From Spirodela intermedia (Eukaryota > Streptophyta > Magnoliopsida > Alismatales > Araceae), in assembly GCA_902729315.2 (NCBI GenBank), contig LR746273.1, positions 4,937,001 through 5,001,000 on the forward strand: a DNA stretch of 64,000 nucleotides. Direction: 5' to 3'. Below the pieces are notes generated by a model, which did no database searches, was not told the DNA's origin, and worked only from the letters and a program-made list of their open reading frames with translations. This document shows positions 26,899-38,191 of the stretch, in pieces. A program made the position numbers and the translations under genes. The first letter of the stretch is position 1; the number at the start of each line of letters is the position of its first letter.

Positions 26899-29853
26899 TC
26901 TCTATCTCTCTATCTCTGTCGTACCGCTCGTCGTCAAGACAATATTCTTGACCGAGCTCGGCACGCGGACCGTAAAACAAGAAGCTTCCGTGCAGTGGAT
27001 TTCAAGGACCCCGGATCATTGGCAGGTTGGTAGGGGGGAGAGGCCAGGCACTTGTCTCCTCATCGCTGCCATGATTCGTCTGCATCTCTTCTTCTCGCCA
27101 CTCTCTCTCTCTCTCTAGATCACTCGTCGAAAGACCCAACTTTCATCTCTTTCGAGGTGCTTCCCCTTTGCTCTTTTCCCTCTCCTGGCCTTGACCAGTC
27201 AAGGCCGAAGCTCATCTCTTTTGGGATGGTATCCAGACTAGGGTTCTTCTGACAGACCTTCTCCAACATCTCCTTACTTCCTTCTCACTCATCTCCCTCC
27301 CTCTCTCCTCCTCTCGCTCATCATATTCTACCGTTTTCTCGCACAGGATAAACACTCTTCCGCGTTCAACGAGGCGGCTGATAATGAAGGCTCGAAGGCT
27401 TGAAGGCCCCCACCACTTTATGTTGCACCACGACGGCTTACCCATCACGCTGCTCAGATTCTAGAGAGAGAAAGGGGAAGGAGCGGGAGATCCGATGAAA
27501 CCCTTTGGCCGTCCCCTTGTTTCTTCACATACCCTATTGGAGATTCCCCGGGAGGGGTCTCTTTTGGTGGCGGAGAGGCCCCCTAGGACCTGAACCGGAG
27601 GCTCAACGAGGCCTGAAGAAAGAGGGTAGAGAGAGAAAGGAGGCACTACGAGATTCCAGATCCCTCAGGGGGACTGACTCTCTGATGGCGGCGAAAGCTA
27701 CAGGAGCTATGACCGAGGTTTCGCATCCCAAGGAGTGAACTAGCGACAAGCCCCCGACGAGTTGCACCTTCGAAGTGTAGAGGATTAGAGAGAACGACAG
27801 ATCATCCTCTCGCATAGGCACCACTGGCGTCCACGTGAGTACACACTCTGCGCAACCCCATCTCCCTCCCTCCCCCTCTATCTCTCTCTCAACCGATCTC
27901 TCTTTCTCTCTCTCCCCCTCCCTACACACAAATCTCAGCGGCGAGGAGCAGCTAATTGCATGTTCCATAGATATTTTATCCAACTTCTTAATTGATCTAC
28001 AATTATCATAATTCAGGTGGCATTTAGGTAGGAATTTAATTTTCATGATAAATATTAATTATGAAGATTGAAAAATCAATTCAAAAAATAAATTTATTGA
28101 CATCATTTTGCAAAATGTGGGAATAAGTTGAATCTTGGATCATACTATCCCATCATGTAAGTAGCAAGATTAGCAATCCATCTAGAGTTAATGTATCTTG
28201 TTTATTTATTAAAAACACTATTATCATAAAACCAACTTAACTTACTGTGGTTATAAAATAAATTTCCATTATTAGTTTAAAAAATTTGTTGGTCAACCCT
28301 CTCATCATCAAATTTTATTGACAATGAAACCCACAATGTGGTGTAAAAAGAAAAAAATTCGTGATCATATATATGCCCTAGAATAAAAACGGAAAACACT
28401 AAAAGTTATGGCATCGAAAGATCATATCAAAACGGACGACTAGGGTTTGAGCTCCCCTCTCATGGGGCTCTCCTTCTCTAGATGGTACAAGGTGTTAGCA
28501 ATTTGTGACATTGAGGCATGATCTGCCGACCATCGCAAGGGTTCTAGGATGGCTCTGGAGGGTAGGAAAAAGGTCAACTCTTTGACGGATTTGACGTCAT
28601 TTTCTGATCTAAAAGAAGCACCCGCTCTGAAAATCATCTCAAAGTTTACTTCTTGTGGCCTGTAGTTTTTTCACGAATAACGAACCTGCAGTTCTTGATG
28701 TTTGACTTTCACAGGTTAGAATAATTGTCTCATCAGTTCTGTGCTAAAACCATGCCATGTGGCCACGCGCTACGGCTTCCCCTGCTCAGCTGTCCAAGGA
28801 GATCAGCTTCTTGGGTTGGTCAGCTTAAAGAGGATAGATCTCGAGTAGATATAGGCGCAAATCCCCGAGGGAGATTGAGAAAGATTGAGAGAGAGAGAGG
28901 TAGATGGGTGAGTAATGAATGAGTGAGAGAGAGGGAGAGCGAGTGAGTGAGAGAAGGAGAGAGAGAGGGGTCCGGGTTTATGGAGCGCCATAGGCCCTCG
29001 CTCTCTCTGAGCAAACCCCTTGCCTTCCACGGTGAGCCCGTTACAATGCAGTTCATTATAGTCTCGAAGTCTGTCTCAGCCGTAGCGAGGGGGGAGGTTC
29101 TTGGAGATTGGGATCCATGCAAGGAAGCGGAAGTCAAACGCGAGCCCTCCAAAAGTCCATCATCTCTCTCTCGCTGTCGCTGATTATTAATGTAAGTGGG
29201 CTTTTAAAGCATCTCGTTTTCGTCGTCTCATTAACACCTTCCCCAGTACACTGTGCTGCCAGTACAGCTTACCATATCCACGACAGGCAGACGTCACGAT
29301 CGTCCACGTGAGATTCCGGCGACTCAACCACGGTTAAAATAACTCGGGTTCCTAAAAGAACGATAACACCCTTCCCTATGAGAGGGAACAAGTGGAATGT
29401 AGAGGGCGTTTCCGTCATATCAGGAGATTTTTGAAGAACGAGACGGAAGGGGGGGTAAATCGGCGATTTTCTATCCTTATGGGGCTGAAAACAATGAAAG
29501 TCATTTTCAAGGTACTGACGGGAAACCGAGGATTACCGATGTTCCCCTACTTATTAAACCCATTTTTATTTATAGGGCCCCACCTGAGAGTAGACAGAGC
29601 AAGTAGAGAGGGAGTAGAGAGAGAGAGAGAGAGACGGGTAGTTAATGTCCTCGTGAGTGCTGTACGCAAAGGATGCGAGTCCAGTGGGGGAGCCCTCTCC
29701 TTTGGGAAAGAGAGAGAGAACCAGGTGACGGGAGAGAGAGTGACAGTGAGGGTGGAGGAGACGGCAGTAAGCAAGACGCAGGGGCGTCCGTCGTCTTGTC
29801 GCCTGAACCGAAACTCAACCCCCTCTCTCTTTCTCTCTCTCTCTGTCTATATT

Positions 29854-29885
29854 TCTCTCTCTCTCTCTCTCTCTCTCTTCTGTCA
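29854..29885 (+). promoter_or_regulatory. CT tract ending in a miR156-like complementary site, upstream of the VAN3-binding gene
   Basis: A CT run at 29854-29878 ends in TTCTGTCA, so 29866-29885 reads TCTCTCTCTCTCTTCTGTCA. This complements the 5' two-thirds of plant miR156, as recalled, with mismatches at the far end. It lies about 110 bases before the ATG and so probably in the leader. It may be a chance product of the CT tract, and no regulation is shown. Confidence 0.25.
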
Positions 29886-29997
29886 GACATTCCTACCCGG
29901 TATTCTCTTCTCCTCGACCCTTCTCTTCTCCGCCTTTCCTGTTATATTAACCCGCCAAGAGCGAGATCGGTGAGGGAACCCCTCTCTTCCCACCCTG

Positions 29998-31150
29998 ATG
30001 GAGGAAGTTGGCGAACCTTGCAGAGCGGCGGCGGCGGCGCCGCCGTCGTCATTCGCCGCAGAGATCCCTAGGGATCCCATGGAGCTGCTCTCCCGGTCGT
30101 GGAGCGTCTCCGCGTTGGAGGTTTCCAAGACCCTCGCCCCTGCAAAGGACGGCGGCGCCGCCACCGCCGGCGGCGGGGGGGGAGGAGATGGAGCCATTGT
30201 GGAGGAGGAGCTGGAGCTGGAGGCGGTCATGGCCATCGCCGCTGCCGGGAACCCCTTCTCCTTCGCCACCTCCGCCACTTCCCAGCTCGTCATGGAGAGG
30301 ATCATGGCTCAGTCGGTGCGCTGCTCGTTCTTCGAATTCCCTGAATCATTGATTCATTTCTCAGCGCTCTTTGAAAGATTAGAGATACGCGAAGGAATCG
30401 GTTCTTCGATTCTATCGAAATGGTTGTTTGTCTCTGTTTGATTGATTCAAGCTTGTGGATCTGCAGCAGGAAGTGTCGCCGCGGACCTCCGGTCGTCTCT
30501 CCCACAGCAGCGGCCCTCTCAACGGCGGCCATAGCTGCGGATCCCTCTCCGACAGCCCCCCCGTTTCCCCCTCCGACGCCGATGACCTCAACAAGGTAGC
30601 TTCTCTCTCTTCTCTCTTTTTCCACAGTGAAGACGAAGAGGCTTGGAACGGGTGGAGAGGAGGATGCTTTCTCTCTCCAATGCCAATGCGGAGGGGATGA
30701 TGCTTCGTGCCCTCTGATCGTGTGATCTTTTTCTCTTTTTCTCCCGAAACCCTAGCCTTGTTCTTTTCAGCTTTCACCCGTTTCTCGCCGTGTCTGAGGA
30801 AACAGCCCCCCGCATGGTAGCCGCCACCACCCCGCCACCCCTTCTTCTGTCTTTTCTGATTCTGGGCACCGAAGCAAGGGAGAGGAGGGAGAGAAGTGTT
30901 TAGAGAGAGAGAGAGTGAGATAACCCACCGGCGATGAAGAGTTCTCTCTCTCTTCTAGTAGCGTTCTCTCTCTGGACTAGCTCGCCGGCAAGGAAGATGG
31001 CGGGTCTTGGTCAAAGATCTTCTGGAAAAGGGCAGAGAGGCAGAGAGGATTGAGGACGGGGCGAGAAATTCCCCTCTCCTGTCTTCTTCCTCTTGTTCTC
31101 CTGCGACGCCGCAGAGAAGGATTCCCTCTCATCCTCGGAAGGAGGTTAGA

Positions 31151-31191
<41 letters not shown>

Positions 31192-32855
31192 ATATAACCT
31201 CCTATCTTCTCTCTCTCTCTTCTTTCCCTGTCTATCTGTGCCTGTCTGCGTCGCATGCTCTGAGCGATGACGGAGAAGTAGGCAAAAGAAATCCCCAGAC
31301 CGTCCTCTCAGCCTGTGATGCTCCCTCTGCACGAGGAAGCGCTGTCTCCTGCCTCTCTCTCTTATCTCCCTCTTGTCTCTCTCTCTCTCTCTAGGAATCG
31401 CTCACCGAAAGGTCCTCCGCTTGCTTTGTCTCCGTTGTGACTGACCGACCCGTCTTCTTCTGCTCGCCGGCGCAGTACACCAGAGCGGCGGCGGGAGGCG
31501 GCAGCGCCGCCGCAACGGGCCAGCAGTACAGGGGAGGTAGCAGGACGGTGGGGCGGTGGCTCAAGGACCGCCGGGAGAGGAAGAAGGAGGAGACGCGGGC
31601 CCACAACGCCCAGGTCCACGCCGCCGTCTCCGTCGCCGGCGTGGCGGCGGCGGTGGCCGCTATCGCCGCCGCCACCGCCATCTCCGCGCCGCCGCGGGGG
31701 CCCAGGACCGACATGGCGGTGGCCTCGGCGGCGACGCTCGTAGCGGCGCAGTGCGTCGAGGCCGCCGAGGCCATGGGAGCCGCCCGCGACCACCTCGCCT
31801 CCGTCGTCAGCTCCGCCGTCAACGTCCGTACCCCCGGCGACATCATCACCCTCACCGCCGCCGCCGCCACAGGTCAACCCTCCCTCCCTCCCTCTCTCTC
31901 TCTCGTTGTCACCTCTCCCTTCTCCTCCTCCTTTTCTCTCTATCCCTCTCTCAGGAGGATTACTCTCTCTCTCTCTCTCTCTCTACCTCTCTACCAGCCC
32001 TACGGGCGGCGGCGACGCTCAAGGCGAGGACCTTGAAGGAGGTGTGGAACATCGCCGCCGTGACGCCGGTGGACAAGGGCCAACCTCATTCCCACGCCGG
32101 TGAACATCTCCGCCACCACCACCGTCGGCAGCGCCACCAGCAGCATCAGCAGCATCCCACCGAGAGCTGCTTCAGCGGGGAGCTGTTGGCGGAGGAGCAG
32201 AACTTCCTTGGCCTCTGCAGCCGCGAGCTCCTCGCCAGGGGGACCGAGCTCTTGAAGCGCACCCGCAAAGGTAAGAAGCCGCCGCCGACGCTGCCGCTTG
32301 TTGACTTGCTGGCATCCCCGTTGACTCCGCCGATCCTCCGCAGGTGCTCTGCACTGGAAGGTCGTCTCCGTCTACATCAACAAGACGGGCCAGGTCAGCT
32401 CCTCTCTTCCTCCCTGCCCCCCTCCCGAAGAAATCTACTGAATAAAACGCGCTGGATTATCCATCCGCACTTAGTGAGAGGGAAAATCGTCTGTGGCAGG
32501 TGATGCTGAAGATGAAGAGCAAGCACGTGGCAGGGACGATCACGAAGAAGAAGAAGAGTAAGTATACGCATGCCCGCCACCTGTCTTACCTAATTCCCCA
32601 GAGCGGCCGGCGGTGCTGACTTTTGTGGCGAGCGCATATGCAGACGCGGTTGCGGGGGTGTGCCGGGACGTGGCGGCGTGGCCGGGACGCCACCTGTTGG
32701 ACGGCGGGGAGCAGCGGCGCTACTTCGGACTGAGGACGGCGGAGCGGCGTGTCATCGAGTTCGAGTGTCGTAGTCAACGGGAGTACGACCTCTGGACGAG
32801 CGGCGTCGAACGCCTCCTCGCCGTCGTCGCCGACAAGCCCAAGCTCCCTCCCTGA
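29998..32855 (+). CDS. VAN3-binding / FORKED1-like protein with PH domain, about 477 aa
   Basis: Seven exons in phase: 29998-30315, 30470-30595 (or from 30467), 31476-31872, 31998-32270, 32344-32393, 32500-32557, 32644-32855, giving 478 codons. The family pairs a DUF828 region with a C-terminal PH-like domain. It binds the ARF-GAP VAN3/SCARFACE at trans-Golgi vesicles and takes part in auxin-dependent leaf-vein continuity. Landmarks: [55 protein letters not shown] followed by an Ala-rich stretch, [40 protein letters not shown], then the PH-like part [40 protein letters not shown] and [20 protein letters not shown]. Exon 2 has a tandem CAGCAG acceptor. A His/Gln-rich linker at about 32077-32166 is unlike the family (see findings). 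Its 3' end faces the LIFEGUARD gene 216 bases away. Confidence 0.92.
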
Positions 32856-33071
32856 GAGAGTTAGTTACACAGAGAGAGAGAGAGAGAGAGGAGAGAGATG
32901 GTGTGTGGCGTTGAACACGAGCTGACCATCCGCGTATTAATGAGAGTTGACTTGCAATAGATCTTCAATGTAAATAATTGTTGAATCGTTTACTCCGCTA
33001 GCGGAGGAGGATCTTACACCGATGTGAGACAGACGAAGCGGTTCCAAAGATGTTGACTTTCGAAGCTTCAG

Positions 33072-35081
33072 TCAGCTATCGGCTGCCCTGAAGATGGTGA
33101 GGAGATAGAGGAAGAGGTTGACCACGTCGAGGTAGAGGGCGACGGAGGCCAAGATGTACTCGTCGTAAGTATGGCGCTTGATGAGGTTGTCGGTGTCGTA
33201 GATGATGTACCCGCAGAACAGGATGGCCGCCACGGCGCCATAGATCATCGTGGAGATCTTCCCCAGAGGGAAGAAAATCTGCACCCCCCACCGAACTACA
33301 AAGTCAACCACCCCGCAGGGTCTTCATGCATGCACAGATGCGTGTAAAAGTGGTAGAAGTCAACGCACCTGGATGAATCCGAACACTATGAGGACGAGGA
33401 GGGCGCCGAAGAGGAAGGGCCCGAGGAAGCTGAAGTCCTGGCCCCTTCTGGCGGCCCAGAATGTGTAGAGAGTGAGGCTCACCACCACCACAAAAGTCAA
33501 AATGGCAGCTTCTAGGATCACCCTCCCTGTTCGTCATGGTATCAAAAATAAAAATAAAAATAAACTTATAATGAGAACGGGAGGCACATTTTCTTTCTAA
33601 TTATCAAAATTAAACGAAGGAATCATCTTGGAGGCCAAGATGAACTCATAGATCAGATGGGCACAGCCTCACAAGGTCTCCAAGGATGATCTCAAAGGTT
33701 GACTTTAGAGCTGGAATGGGGGTCTAAGGCTGCTACTTAGATTCACAGGGGAAGATTAAATGAACTCTTACAGCATTTGGCATCCTCATCAAAACTCCAT
33801 GATTTCAGGAACACCCGAATCTACTGAGAGGACAGAAATTTCTATCAAAGCCGCGCCAGTGATGAGGATTCCTCCAAGAAAGACAGGGATTATGTTGCCA
33901 GGCATGAGCATTTTAACTATACTGATATAAGACGAGCTTTTTAGGGCATTCTCTAGCCTCCCATATGGCACATAATCCACAGAATCAATTGCTAGATCGA
34001 ATAAGGAAACTTGGATTGATTAAAGGTACTCAAACAGAGGCAGACAAGGAATGGGGCCGAATCTGTAAAATATCTCCTCTAAGCAACAAACTAATTTAGA
34101 GAACACCCGGTCATGAATGAGAGTTTGGATCGTTCGGACGTTTTATGAGCAACAGGTGAAGGAAGCAATGGTATTTTTTTCACGTACGCAATAGCAAAAT
34201 TCTGAAGAGATAATCACATAAAAGAAAACCTTAAGCTGAAACAGGGAAAAATTATAAGAAGAATTGATCCAAATCAAAATAAAGCCTGGTTAATCAGAAA
34301 GCTCTAATTGTATGCTATAATGCCATCTCGTCTCTTATCAATCCCATATAACCCAATTCATTCCTACACATTCCGGTGAATATTTTAGAAAATATCAAGA
34401 AGCTGACCAAAAGGTGGGTTGAGGGATATCCCACCAAATTAGCCCTAGTGATTGAGTCGCCGTATGTCCACCAATGAACAAGATTGATCAGAAATAATAT
34501 GCCAGAACCAAATTGAACAAGGATTTTGTACAGGTTACTTCAGAGAAGAAAGAGAAGGAAGCAAATTGGGATCCTTCGATGTACTTACCTTTGGTAAAGG
34601 CACACGTTAATCCGACGGCAATGCTGATCGCAACCGTGAAAATCGCGAGGAGAAAGAGGTTCACGGGGTGGCGCTGGGAGTAGCGGTGGAGCGGAAGAAT
34701 CACTGAAAATGTCCCGCGCAATTATTCGTCAAAAAAAAACAAAACGAAAAAAATAAAGAAATATAAGAAATAGTGGAAAAATCATCAAACAAAGGATTCA
34801 GGAGAATGAAGACGCTACTCACGGATGAATGTGAGGAAGACGATGACGATGTAGACGGCAAGCCCCAGGCCAGAAGAGACGAAGAAATGGGAGATCGGAT
34901 GGACGGAGACGACTACGGCCGAGACGACGGCGGTGAGCAGCAGCTGAATGCTGAGGATGGAATAAACCTTCCGAATGAAGGCCCATCGTAGATCGGGACT
35001 CTCCAGCATCATCGGGTAAAGAGGCACCGACGCTTCCCCCGCTTCGAGGTCTCCCCCTTTCCCATACCCCGGCTTCCACAT
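33072..35081 (-). CDS. LFG: LIFEGUARD (BAX inhibitor-1-like) membrane protein, 245 aa
   Basis: Four exons in phase: 34823-35081, 34589-34702, 33369-33526, 33072-33278, giving 246 codons, the usual length. The protein starts MWKPGYGKGGDLEAG, with a short soluble N terminus rich in Gly and acids. LYPMMLESPDLRWAFIRKVY precedes a series of about seven hydrophobic segments. The signature end is PLGKISTMIYG, FCGYIIYDTDNLIKRHTYDEY and LYLDVVNLFLYLLTIFRAAD, carrying the Asp residues that form the pH-sensitive latch in this Ca2+-leak family (TMBIM/BI-1). Plant LFG proteins sit in endomembranes and dampen programmed cell death and alter susceptibility to powdery mildew; the role here is inferred from the family. 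ATG 35079-35081 follows a CT/GA-rich leader. Intron 2 (33527-34588) is about 1.06 kb and holds nothing recognisable. Confidence 0.94.
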
Positions 35082-36346
35082 CTCTCTCTCTCCTCTCTTC
35101 TCTCTTCTCTCTCTCTAGCTCTGCGGATCTCTGCAGGGAAGAGGAAGAAGATAAGAGAAGGTTCTACAGAAGTCGAGTTCTCTCGCGAGATCCGTAGAGA
35201 AAATGGAACGAAGAAACTTGTCAGGCAAGAAAATCTGAATTCTCTTGATGTATATGTATATTACGGAGAAATGTCTTATAAACCCTTTAAATTTTAAATT
35301 TTATCTTATACCCTAGAAGTTCTTATTGTGGGTATGAATCATTCATATAGTTTATTTGAATTATGTCCACGAGGGATCCCTGAGATGGTAAGTTTACAAA
35401 TATAAGGTATGAAAGGCGAAAATCACATTGGCATGATGAGAGTGGTGTATTGTAGAAAATCGAAAATATCTGGGGGTCCAACTAATGAAGTCTGGAGAAA
35501 AAATGGGCTTTTCAGGGCCCATATAGAAAAAGCCCAAAACAACCTTGGCCCAGTCCTCAGCGGCGGCCATATTGTCTGAGGCCCGACTTTATTGACCATA
35601 TTATATTTATATCCTCATAAATTAAAACACATATTTTAAAAAAAATATTAAAATCCAAATATTTTAAAAAATCCTGGTTGAGATGAGTCAAACCGGCTCG
35701 CCATCTATGACATGTTTTCGTGTAAAAGACACAAATATCCCCGGAGTGGCAGTCTGGAAGATTGACCGGCAATCTATCTCTCGGGGGACTTAACTTACAG
35801 AGACAGAGGAAGGGAGAGAATGAATGAGCGAGAGAAGGAAGAGAGGAGGAATGAGAGAGAGATGAGGGATGAGAGAGAGAGAAGGAGTATTGGGTGGGTG
35901 GGAACAGAGAGGAGGGAGGGAGGGGACGAGGAAAGGCGAGCCCGGCGAGGTAGGAGGAGAACTCACAGCGTCCAGTCAACCTCGCCGGCAGCGGGCTACT
36001 GTTCCCCCTGGGGAGGACGTCACTCTCTTCCCCACCTGGAGGATAGCGAGAGAGAGAGAGTGACCCATTAAGAAAGAAACCCTCCACACCCACACGAGAT
36101 CAGAGAGAGAGAGAGAGAGAGATGGATGGAGGGGAGACTGTTGAGTTTCTTTTCTGGGTAAAAGCCGGGGGGTGCGCGCAGCGTATGGGGGGCGAGAGGA
36201 GGAGATAGAGAGGGAGGTGACGTATCGTAAAGCTTATCATTCTCGGTGTTCTGGTGTGTGTCGGGGGGGAGAGGGAAGGAGAGAGGAGGGAGAGAGAGAG
36301 AGAGGTGACCCATCATTGTAGTTCAGTTCGTTCTCTATCAAAGAAG

Positions 36347-36985
36347 GCAGCTTCACTTTCCTCGGTGTTGAGATAGAGAGGGGGGGTGGGGTAGTATCTC
36401 GCTAGCCTGGCGTATTCTTTATCATATTCAGGACACTCAGATTGCGCGCTCGGGCAAGGGACTAGAGAGGGAGTGAGAGGGCACAAAATTAGGACACAGC
36501 TTGTTCTTCCTTAGAATTCGATGGGAATGAGCGAGAGAGAGAGAGAGGAACAAGCTAAATGTCTTAATTTTGATACAGAATAGATTACGGTAATGTGCTC
36601 TCTCTCTCTCTCTCTCGTTAGCCTGAGTGCTCAATGTGAGTGTCCTGAATATGATAATGAATACGCAAGACTAGCGAGATATTCCCCCATTCCTCTCTCT
36701 ATCCAAACGCCGAAGAAAGTGAAGCTTGTTTTTCTTGAGAATTCGATGGGTATGAGAAAGAGAGAGAGAGAGACAAGCTGAGTGCCCTAATTTTGATACT
36801 GAATGAGTTACGCTAATGTGCACTCTCTCTATCTCTCTCACTCGCCTTAGTGCTCAAGATGAGTGCCCTTAATATGATAACGAATACGCCAGACTAACAA
36901 GATATTCCCCCCCTCTCTCTCTAAAAGCCGAAGAAAGTGAAGCTTGTTTTTCTTGAGAATTCGGTGGGAATGAGAAGGACAGAGA
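36347..36985. repeat. 220-bp tandem module with an additional inverted copy
   Basis: GAATTCG(A/G)TGGG recurs at 36514, 36739 and 36957 (periods 225 and 218), each time with the same neighbours: AATTTTGATAC, a CT run, TGAATATGATAA or its variant, GATATTCCCCC and AAGTGAAGCTTGTTTTTCTTGAG. The segment 36347-36450 carries the same words in reverse complement, including AAGTGAAGCT and GAATATGATAA. The block is therefore a tandem array with one inverted member. No coding capacity is visible. Confidence 0.85.
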
Positions 36986-37567
36986 CAGAGACAGAGAAAA
37001 GAGAGAGAAACATGCCGTATTGTTGTAGCTCACCCTTCATCAAAATGAGCACACTCAGGTTCGTATCTGGGATGAAAAAGGGGGAGAGAGAGATAGAGGG
37101 GAGGGGAGGGGAGGGAAGGGGAGGGAGAGAGTTAGAGAGAAAGGAAAACGAGAGAGAAAGTTGACATATCATATCATCATGGTTCTTTACAATCAATAAG
37201 CGAGAGAGAGAGAGAGGGAGAGGGAGAGCAAGGATACTCAGATACTCAGACTCTCTTTCTCTGGTATTCAGATGACATAGACAGCGAGGGGATAACAAGC
37301 TTCCCGTTTTGTCCTGGAGAGAGATAGATAGACTGGTGACATGTTACCTTAGATCATTCTCTGACAAAATAAGCAGACTCGGCCTCTTGTTCTGGAGAAT
37401 TCAAGTAGAAAATAGCGAGAGAGAGAGGGAGAGAGAGAGAGGGAGAGCGAAAGAACAGTCAGAAGAGCTGAAGAGCGTGACAGACTGAAGAGAAAACATG
37501 AAGAGACCTTCCGATAAGGAGGCAAAAGCTCAATCACAGCCATGAAATATTATGCGTGTAGCAAAAT

Positions 37568-37573
<6 letters not shown>

Positions 37574-37606
<33 letters not shown>
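37574..37606. repeat. (CT)n microsatellite
   Basis: An uninterrupted TC run about 200 bases beyond the EPFL stop codon. Confidence 0.95.
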
Positions 37607-37607
<1 letters not shown>

Positions 37608-37804
37608 GTGCGCATGGGGAACCTCACGAGGTAAATAATTAATTACACCATCAAACCATGCATGAGTTGCGGAGATTACCAGCACACACTCTGGAGGAAT
37701 TACACCACCCCTTTACACTAACCCCATCCTCAAATCTACCGCCATCTCCATTTCTCTCTCTACCCCCCCTCACTTCTCTCTCTACCTCTATTTCTCTTTC
37801 TAGC

Positions 37805-38191
37805 TCAGGGCATGAAGAGCTTGCTGCCGCACTTGCAGCGCCACGCCTCTGGGTAGTACTCGAGGGTGACGCTCTCTCCGGGCTGGACGGCGACGTGGAT
37901 CGGTCGGCAGGGAAAGCACCGCCCGCACCTGCCCCGGCACGTCGGCGGTGATGATCCGGGGCCAACCATCAGCCGCCGCCGGCGCCGCTGGTGTGCTCGA
38001 TCGCCGCCGCCGTGGAGAAGCTCCGCCGCCGCTGGAGGAGCTCCTGCAACTCGTCCTCCTCGATGAAGACCCGGCGGAGGGGAAGAGGAGGAGACCTTCC
38101 TCTTACCCAGAGCGGTGGCGAAGACGAGGAGTGCAACGGCGGCGGCGGCGACGGCGAGGAGGCGGCGCCGGCTGCCACGGCGGCCTCCCAT
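37805..38191 (-). CDS. EPIDERMAL PATTERNING FACTOR-like secreted peptide (EPFL4/5 type), 128 aa
   Basis: An uninterrupted frame runs from ATG 38189-38191 to TGA 37805-37807. Residues 1-29 are basic then hydrophobic (RRRLLAVAAAAVALLVFATALG), a signal peptide. The last 53 residues are the mature domain: GPGSSPPTCRGRCGRC, FPCRPIHVAVQPG, LEYYPEAWRCKCG, ending KLFMP. It has six Cys, as in the EPFL4/5/6 branch, preceded by basic residues RRRRRLM, a likely processing region. Members are ligands of ERECTA-family receptor kinases acting in stem, inflorescence and vascular growth; which EPFL this is cannot be fixed without a tree. The middle of the propeptide is suspicious: in this frame it is Gly/Ala/His-rich, whereas another frame at about 37986-38073 reads as an acidic helix-like peptide (see findings). 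An unseen intron is possible, as GTAAGAG follows the signal peptide. Confidence 0.88.
   Translation of the reverse strand: MGGRRGSRRRLLAVAAAAVALLVFATALGKRKVSSSSPPPGLHRGGRVAGAPPAAAELLHGGGDRAHQRRRRRLMVGPGSSPPTCRGRCGRCFPCRPIHVAVQPGESVTLEYYPEAWRCKCGSKLFMP

Larger units (their letters stand above)
24082..29997. other. Gene-poor 5.9-kb spacer, strongly GA/CT-rich
   Basis: No gene is supported. It contains a near-perfect inverted repeat (24614-24996), a (GA)n tract (25756-25787), a local tandem repeat block (25911-26480), and many short CT runs around 26870, 27100, 27300 and 27900. 27960-28420 is AT-rich. Open frames at 25106-25756, 26332-26838 and 28440-28637 show no domain I recognise and have biased compositions. 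The last kilobase (from about 29000) is CT/GA-rich and probably includes the leader and promoter of the VAN3-binding gene. Confidence 0.5.
35082..37804. other. GA-rich spacer between LIFEGUARD and EPFL genes
   Basis: No gene is supported. 35082-35250 is the probable LIFEGUARD leader. At about 35500-35540 there is a TGGGCT and an AGCCCA (a divergent site-II-like pair). 35810-37560 is dominated by GA-rich sequence with a duplicated module listed separately. Arg/Glu- and Ser/Leu-rich frames here reflect base composition. A pure CT run lies at 37574-37606, downstream of the EPFL gene. Confidence 0.5.

Noticed and set aside
28440-28637. 65-residue minus-strand frame with ordinary composition
   Set aside because: No recognisable domain or splice partners; too short to support.
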